NCBI GenBank assembly: GCA_003615045.1
Contig: ML014362.1
Coordinates: 1 to 22,001 of the forward strand
Origin: Caulochytrium protostelioides
Lineage: Eukaryota > Chytridiomycota > Caulochytriomycetes > Caulochytriales > Caulochytriaceae
Length of the DNA stretch: 22,001 bases
Reading direction: 5' to 3'
Shown: piece after piece, positions 16,598 to 22,001 of the stretch
How positions within the stretch are numbered: the first letter of the stretch is position 1
Layout of the letters: each line of letters begins with the position of its first letter
Made by a program: the position numbers and the translations under genes
Notes under the pieces: model-generated
The model's input: only the letters and a program-made list of their open reading frames with translations
Databases searched by the model: none
Told to the model about the DNA's origin: nothing

Positions 16598-19225
16598 CTA
16601 CGCGGGCAGAAACCCGAGCGCGGCCAAGGCCTCCTCGTCGACGTCGGCATCCACGTCTACGGCCGCACCCATTGCCGCTGCTGCATCCGTGTCCGCCTGC
16701 GTTGGCGCCGTGGTCGAGCGGTCCGAGCCCTGCGCCGTCGCAAAGGACGCCGCGGCGGCCATCGCGGCCGGCACCGGCGGCGACCGGCCCGCTGCGCGAT
16801 AGTACTGCGCCAGCAGCTGCTGTGCGGTGGCAGGCGGACCCCGGGACGCCTCGAACGCCGCCGCCACGCTCGCAATCTCGTCGTCGTCGTCCGAGACCAC
16901 GATCGGCGCGGGCGCGGCGGCGTCGTGTGGCGCCGACGGCGCGGCCACCGAGCGCGAAGCCGACGGCGCCGTGGCAGGCCCGTCATCGTCGTGGACAGCC
17001 TCCGCGTCGGTGTCGGCGTCAGCGGCGGCGCCGTCGTGCCGCGGACGTTTGGCGGACCGCGGCGTCATCGGGCCCGAGTCTTCGGGCGTCCACCGGACCA
17101 AGGGCGGCGGCGGCCGCGAGCTGCCAGCGGCAGCGGCACGGTCCTTTGTATCCACGTCGGCATCGGCACCCGCATCCGAGCCGGCCTGGGAATCGGCATC
17201 GGCATCCCCATCGACCGGCGTCAGCGCGAAGGCGGCGTGCAGCGCCGACTCGACGACGGCGAGACGCTCGCAATTAGCAGAGTCGACGGTATACAGCTCC
17301 GCGACGTCTGGCGCGAGGTCCGGGAACGGCGCGTCGGGATGGAGCGCGCGGTGACGGATCATCTGCCAGAGCCGCTGATGGACGGGGTTGTAGAGCCGGC
17401 GCCAGTCCCACTTCGAGAATCCGTCGGCGTCGCGCGTGTGGTCGACGTGCATGGCGTCGAGGTACGCGTCGATCGCGTCGTGGGCTTCCGCCACGCTCAC
17501 GCGGCGCGTGTCGCACGGAGCGGCCGTCGGATGCGGGTCGGCCTCACCGTCGCCGTCGACGCCGCTGGGCGAGGGCGGCGGGCGCCCTTCGACCATCCAC
17601 TGCAGGGACGGCGTTTCGGGCAGCGGCCGCATGTCTTCGGCAAACGGGAGCTGGCATCCCATCATGGCGCACGTGTCATCGGTCAGATGCGACCACACCG
17701 CGTAGACGCCGGGTGAGCCGTCCGCCCGTTTGATTATGCGGACCAGCGCGGCCCATGCGGTGGGAGTGGACGCCGCCGCGTCCGGCTTCATCGAGGCGCT
17801 GTCGCAGGCGCCGGCCACGGCATCGTCGTCGGCATCGTCGCCATCGCCTGCCGGCACAGGCCCGGTCGGCTGGTCGAGCGCGCGGACAAACGCCTCAAAG
17901 AGCCGCGCCGCATAGGGGTTGTCGGGCTCCGGCACGAACACGAGCGGCGCCGAGACGAACTGCTCCACCGCGAGCGATGCCTTGAGCACGAAGCCGAGCA
18001 CGTGCAGACTCGCAGGGGCGCTCCACGTCAGCGCGGCGCTCTGCTCAGGGTGCATCAGCAGCACCTGGCGGCCGTACCGGACGGCGGGCACCACGCGGTC
18101 CGCGAGCGGCGGGAGCGGCGCGCCGGCCGCCTCGGCCTCCCGCTCCAGCTGGGCGGCCCGCGCCGCCTCGTCGACCCACACGTGCCGCTCGGTCCGCACC
18201 GTCTCGACGTGGCCCCACTCGGGTGTCCGGTCCGCGGGCGCGACGTCGTCCGCCAGCAGCGACCGCACCGACGCCGACGGCGCCGCCGCCGACTGGATCT
18301 TCTTGTACACCCACACCGGGATCGCGAGGCCGACCGGGGCCGGGGGCGCTGCCGCCGCGGGGGCCGCCGCGGAGGCCGCCATGGGGTCCTCGTAGAAGAG
18401 ATGCTGGTTCTCGGGCGCGATCGGCCCCCCGAGCCGCAGCGGCGCGCGCAGGACGGTGCGGCTCATCGTGTCCTTCCCGCGCATGGCGAACGCCGACGCG
18501 AGCGCCTCGTCGTCGGTGAAGAACTGGCCGTGCGCGTCTTCGGCGAGCGTCAGCAGCTGGTGCATCGGGCTCGACGGCGTCGCACGGACCGCCATCTCGT
18601 CGACGCCGAACCCGATCACGTCGATGCGGATTCGGTGCTGCAGCGCGGCTTTGCGGACCAGTTCGAGCTCCGCGACGTCGGTCGCGCTGCCCCCGTCCGT
18701 CAGCACATAGAGCCGCCGCGTGAACTTGAGCGTGCCCGTGAATGTGTTGATGGCGTCGATGCCGAGCTGGAGCGCGTCCACCAGATCGGCGCCGTGGGAC
18801 GCGAACGCCGACCGCGGCGGCTGCCGCGCCGTCGCCGTCGTCGTCGCCGTCGCCGTCGGCTCCCTCGCGCCGTCGGGGTCGGACGCGGGATCGCCGAGCG
18901 CGGCGTCCTCGTCGTCCTCGTGGTCGGGCGGCCGCCGCGACGCCGTGTCCAGATACCGCATCAGCTGGATGGTGGGCGGCGCGAAGTGGTGGAGCCACGC
19001 GATGCCGTCGGCGTCGGCGGCGTTGTCGGCCTGCGCGGTGCCGACGCGCAGCAGCCCGACGAACTCGGTGCGGAACCGGGCCGCCATGATGCGCGTGTGG
19101 CAGAGCTCCGCGATAATGGCGTGGGCCTGCGCATACGGCGTCGTCGGGTGCGGGCTCATCGGATGCAGCGCCCGCATCGACGGGCCGACGTCGACGACGA
19201 ACAGGGCCGCTTCTTTGCTCGCCAT
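16598..19225 (-). CDS. Ku80 (XRCC5) DNA end-binding subunit
   Basis: Ku80 pairs with Ku70 to form a ring on DNA double-strand ends for non-homologous end joining and telomere maintenance in the nucleus. Length is 875 aa in one exon, against about 630-730 in yeast and human; the excess is in Asp/Ala/Pro-rich inserts. Domains are an N-terminal von Willebrand A fold (ALFVVDVGPSM at residues 7-17, RLYVLTDGGS later), then the beta-barrel core with AIPVWVYKKIQ near 300 and VVPAVRYGRQVLL near 380, followed by LHVLGFVLKASLAVEQF and VSAPLVFVPEPDNP. The C-terminal arm (WRRLYNPVHQRLWQMI) lies near 610-630. The last 170 or so residues are acidic and low-complexity, ending EEALAALGFLPA; I see no DNA-PKcs-binding motif. 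The start ATG is followed by GCG. Confidence 0.93.
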   Translation of the reverse strand: MASKEAALFVVDVGPSMRALHPMSPHPTTPYAQAHAIIAELCHTRIMAARFRTEFVGLLRVGTAQADNAADADGIAWLHHFAPPTIQLMRYLDTASRRPPDHEDDEDAALGDPASDPDGAREPTATATTTATARQPPRSAFASHGADLVDALQLGIDAINTFTGTLKFTRRLYVLTDGGSATDVAELELVRKAALQHRIRIDVIGFGVDEMAVRATPSSPMHQLLTLAEDAHGQFFTDDEALASAFAMRGKDTMSRTVLRAPLRLGGPIAPENQHLFYEDPMAASAAAPAAAAPPAPVGLAIPVWVYKKIQSAAAPSASVRSLLADDVAPADRTPEWGHVETVRTERHVWVDEAARAAQLEREAEAAGAPLPPLADRVVPAVRYGRQVLLMHPEQSAALTWSAPASLHVLGFVLKASLAVEQFVSAPLVFVPEPDNPYAARLFEAFVRALDQPTGPVPAGDGDDADDDAVAGACDSASMKPDAAASTPTAWAALVRIIKRADGSPGVYAVWSHLTDDTCAMMGCQLPFAEDMRPLPETPSLQWMVEGRPPPSPSGVDGDGEADPHPTAAPCDTRRVSVAEAHDAIDAYLDAMHVDHTRDADGFSKWDWRRLYNPVHQRLWQMIRHRALHPDAPFPDLAPDVAELYTVDSANCERLAVVESALHAAFALTPVDGDADADSQAGSDAGADADVDTKDRAAAAGSSRPPPPLVRWTPEDSGPMTPRSAKRPRHDGAAADADTDAEAVHDDDGPATAPSASRSVAAPSAPHDAAAPAPIVVSDDDDEIASVAAAFEASRGPPATAQQLLAQYYRAAGRSPPVPAAMAAAASFATAQGSDRSTTAPTQADTDAAAAMGAAVDVDADVDEEALAALGFLPA

Positions 19226-19489
19226 CGCGACGTTCCGTCGCCCGGGAAAGGGGGGAGACTCACACTCGTGCGGCGGGGCTCGTGGAGCCGCGTATCGAGC
19301 GGCGCTGAGGGGATGCCGAGACGTGATGAATGCGGACTCCGCGGAGAGGTCAGATGCGATCGCGCCCGCGCGCAGCGGCCTCGGAGCCGACCCGAGCGGA
19401 GTGGAGGAGCGGCGTCGTTTTACGGCACCAAGAAGGCGGCCCGGGGGTGGCCGCCAACTCCGACACCGATGGGCCGCGTCGCTCGACCG

Positions 19490-19525
19490 CGTCGTACCGC
19501 CGCAACGCGTCGTACCGCCGCAACG
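19490..19525. repeat. 18-bp tandem repeat, 2 perfect copies
   Basis: CGTCGTACCGCCGCAACG is repeated head-to-tail twice and followed by a diverging third start (CGTCGCCGCG). It lies about 265 bases upstream of the Ku80 ATG. Confidence 0.9.
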
Positions 19526-19587
19526 CGTCGCCGCGACGACTCACCACGCATGATCCCACGCATGATCGACAGGCGCGCAGGACCCGA

Positions 19588-19615
19588 CCGGCACGTGCAG
19601 CGCAGCACGTGCCGG
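19588..19615. promoter_or_regulatory. perfect inverted repeat with two CACGTG boxes
   Basis: CCGGCACGTGC, a six-base spacer AGCGCA, then GCACGTGCCGG: an exact 11-bp stem. Each arm holds a CACGTG E-box, the core bound by fungal bHLH factors such as Cbf1 and Pho4. It lies about 365 bases upstream of the Ku80 start codon and downstream of the partial gene to its right. It could be a paired factor site or a transcript hairpin. Confidence 0.6.
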
Positions 19616-19851
19616 AGACTCCGGGGCGTCCAACCCCGCGGGCGGCGCGGCGTCCCGCCGGGGGTCGATGACGCCTCGCTGTAGGGGGTCCGCGGCGCGG
19701 CGCCGGCGGCGGGCTGAGCAAGAGGCCGTGGCGATCCTCGCACCGCCCCGACAACGGCCGCGATGCGGAGGGCCGCTGCCGACTGCGGCGCCACGCGGGA
19801 CCGATCCCTTCTCAGGAATCGCGTATATTCCGGTATCGCTAGAAGTGAAAG

Positions 19852-19861
19852 AAAAAAAAAA
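19852..19861 (-). other. T10 run about 120 bases after the 19983 stop
   Basis: Ten A on the plus strand, in an AT-rich block of about 60 bases. In the sense of the partial minus-strand gene this is a T-run inside its probable 3' untranslated region. A similar run follows the DUF726 gene. Confidence 0.3.
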
Positions 19862-19982
19862 CTAAACACCGCGCGGCCGCGGACGCAACGCCGCGACGCC
19901 ACCGCCCATGACATGGGCGCGGCATCGCCGCGGGAGACCCTCGCCACGCGTCGGAGATGTGGCCATGCCGGGACGGGCGTTG

Positions 19983-21963
19983 TTACGCGGCCGCGACTTG
20001 CTCAGCCTCGCGCGACGGCGACGCCGATGCCGGCGGGAGCCGCGCGGGCGAGCCGTGACGCGCCCCGCGGGGGGCGCCCCGACGCCCGCTAGCGTGGCCG
20101 CCGGGCGTCGCTGACGCCGGGCCCGGCATCGCATGCACGATCGCCGACGCCGACGGCGATGACGCCGACGGCGGCGGCGAGAACGCCGGCGCCAGGCCGA
20201 AGGGCGTGGCCGCCGGCGGGCGCGCGGGTCGCGCGGGCCGCTGGGACGGGTGCAATGGGAGGTGCAGCAGCTGGGCGGCCGCCGAGGAGTGGGCGCGACT
20301 CCGATGCATGCCGTTCATGCCCTTGGCCGCGGGCTTCGCGGCCGCGTGCGGATGCGCGTGCGGCGCCGAGCGGCGCGAGGCGTCGGCCATGCTTTTGGGC
20401 GTGCCGCGCGGCGCGGCCAGGTCGAGCGCCGCGCTGTGCCCGTGGCTGGAGCTGGAGCTAGAGCTGTGGCGATCATACCCGTGACCATGGCTCTGGCCGT
20501 GGCTCTGGCTCTGGCTCTGACCATTGACGTGGATGCTGGCGCCGTGGTTGGTACCGTTTTTGGAGCCGTCGCTGGTGCCGGGGTGGCGACGGGCGTGAGC
20601 CATCGACCGCGAGGGGCCATTCAAGCCGGCGCTGCTCGTCGACGTGGGATGGGCATAGGCGTGCGTCACGGACGGCAGCATCGGCGCCGTCGCCGTGTCC
20701 GACGCCCACGGGTTCGAGAGCGCGCTGCCGAGCGCCATGCCGCCATAGGCATCCGTGACGGCCCACGGGCTGATCGTGCTGCTCGGCAGGCCCGACGACG
20801 ACGGCGCAGCCGCCGAAGACGCCGGCGCCGCGGCCGCCGACACCGCTGCATGGTCCATCAGATAGCCGTAGCTAGGCTCGATGGCCAAGGACGTCGCCGC
20901 ATGCACGGCGCCCACGGGCGCCGCTGGCGCCAGCGCCGCCGGCGGCTGCAGCGAGTCATACCGCGACGGCGTCCAAAACGGCAGCGTCGTGGCGGCCGCC
21001 AGCGGCGCCACCGACGGCGCGTACAGCAGGGGGTCCGGCAGCTGGGAGGCGCGCAGCGACGGCTGGCTGAGGCCCGGCCCCGGAAGCCCCATGCCGTCGC
21101 CGAGCCCCTTGAGGCCGTCGAAGAGACCGTGCGTCAGCTCGAGCCCCGCCTGGAAGGGCGAATAGAAGCGATCGGCCGGGGCCGGGGACGCGCCCGCGGA
21201 GGCGCGGACGGGCGGCGAGCCGAAGCCCCAGCCGGCGGCGACGGGCGCCGCGGCAGCTCCGAGTGCCGTCGCGGCCGTTGCCGCCGCCGAGAGCCCCATC
21301 GCGGCGTGGTGCGCATGCGGCGGGCTCCCGCCGACCGGCGTGTCCCAGACGCCGCCCATGAAGGGCTGCAGGCTCATGGGACGCAGCGGCCGCGGCGTCA
21401 CGGGGTGGAGCGCCGCGCTCGTGCTGGCGCCCACGGGCCCGGGTGCCGACGGCGCGGGGGCGGCCGCCGACGCCGTTGCGTGAGAGGACGCGGTCGCCGC
21501 GGCGTGGGCCGGGATGCCGAGCAGCGCCAGCGGGTCGAGGCCGTGCTCGGCATCGAGCGCCAGCAGCGGGGACGTGGCGTGGCTGTGGTGAGCGCGGTCG
21601 TCATGGGCGGCCTGGGCGGCGGCGACGGACGGATGGGACGCGGTGAAGTCGGCCCGGCAGACGGGCATGCCCGGCGCCGAGATCGTATGGCTGCGCAGCC
21701 GCGGCGGCGAGATGACGGACGACGCAGGCTTCGAGGGCTGCAGGGCGAGCGGCGGACTGTGGGGCGACGGGTAAGCGGTGCGGAAGGTCGCCCTACGCGA
21801 GGCCGACGGCGCCGGCGTCATGGCGGGGGTCGTGGCCGAGGCGGTCGCGCTCGTCGCGGCGGCAGCACGGGTGCCGAGCTTATGGGCAGACGCGGCGGGC
21901 AGGGGCAAGCCCGGCGGCGCCGCGCCGGAGGCCGGCGCCGACGGCGCGGCAAGGGGCGGCGGC

Positions 21964-22001
<38 letters not shown>
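19983..22001 (-). CDS. large low-complexity protein, 5' end beyond the window
   Basis: I do not recognise this protein. The minus-strand frame ends at TAA (19983-19985) and is open to the right edge, so only the C-terminal 672 residues are seen. No ATG occurs in the first stretch, and the frame begins inside a poly-Ala run encoded by (GCC)n. The protein is almost entirely Ala/Pro/Ser/His/Gly-rich and looks disordered. Features include LDAEHGLDPLALLGIPAH, repeated SPPHAHH-type His clusters, a QSQSQSHGQSHGHG run followed by a seven-Ser tract, and a basic C-terminal part (SGRRGAPRGARHG). There is no membrane helix or known domain. Such composition is common in fungal transcriptional regulators and RNA-binding scaffolds, but I cannot assign a function. 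Gene status is supported by the long single frame and the absence of stops. Confidence 0.6.
21965..22001. repeat. (CGG)12+ tract running off the window
   Basis: At least twelve uninterrupted CGG units reach the last base. On the minus strand they encode poly-Ala in the partial gene, and the tract continues beyond the window. Confidence 0.9.

Larger units (their letters stand above)
19226..19982. other. spacer upstream of Ku80 with hairpin and tandem repeat
   Basis: This gap probably contains the Ku80 promoter and the 3' end of the partial gene to the right. It holds an 18-bp tandem repeat (19490-19525), a doubled CCACGCATGAT (19544-19566), a perfect hairpin with CACGTG boxes (19588-19615) and an AT-rich block with A10 (19852-19861). 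No gene is seen. Confidence 0.5.

Noticed and set aside
18002-19684. 560-codon plus-strand open frame
   Set aside because: Antisense to Ku80, Arg-rich, and with no domain.

Overview
The window looks like nuclear DNA of an intron-poor, very GC-rich early-diverging fungus. The evidence is a Ran-binding protein of the fungal Yrb30 type, a Mil1/TMCO4-family lipase-like protein with fungal architecture, a Ku80 gene and a cytochrome b561 gene. All have long Ala/Pro/Ser/Asp low-complexity inserts and triplet repeats, and essentially uninterrupted reading frames. Remnants of a Fanzor-like (eukaryotic TnpB) gene fit a chytrid-type genome such as the Caulochytrium lineage. That taxonomic guess rests on general features only and is weak.

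Layout, left to right. Positions 1-302 hold a broken Fanzor-like fragment on the minus strand. Positions 531-1061 hold a possible two-exon minus-strand gene or gene relic of unknown function. Positions 1062-1147 are a degraded duplicate of part of the neighbouring gene. Positions 1264-2727 (minus) encode a 487-residue protein with a signal peptide, of much lower GC than its surroundings, with a TATA box upstream. Positions 3992-6070 (plus) encode a six-helix cytochrome b561-type protein with a long disordered N-terminus. It converges on 6376-11442 (minus), a 1688-residue DUF726 (Mil1/TMCO4) protein with an intact-looking Ser-Asp-His triad. A 1.3 kb gene-free, triplet-rich stretch follows, including an uninterrupted (CGG)17. 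Positions 12728-13191 form a second low-GC island with a small Tyr/Asp-rich reading frame, an internal duplication and a poly(A) signal. Positions 13296-14052 (plus) carry a second, longer Fanzor-like remnant, inverted relative to the one at the left edge.

The right part is a run of minus-strand host genes: a Yrb30-like RanGTP-binding protein (14194-16107), Ku80/XRCC5 (16598-19225), and the 3' part of a large low-complexity gene of unknown function that runs off the window (19983-22001). The spacer upstream of Ku80 holds a perfect 11-bp-stem hairpin containing two CACGTG boxes, and an 18-bp tandem repeat.

The conserved genes are ordinary housekeeping genes of unrelated function (DNA end joining, Ran cycle, membrane traffic, transmembrane electron transfer) and do not form a pathway. 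The unusual biology is in the left 14 kb. It has two inverted fossils of one Fanzor family lacking the usual zinc-ribbon cysteines, and two low-GC islands with unrecognised genes, one of which left a partial duplicate beside itself. I found no clear new multi-gene system.
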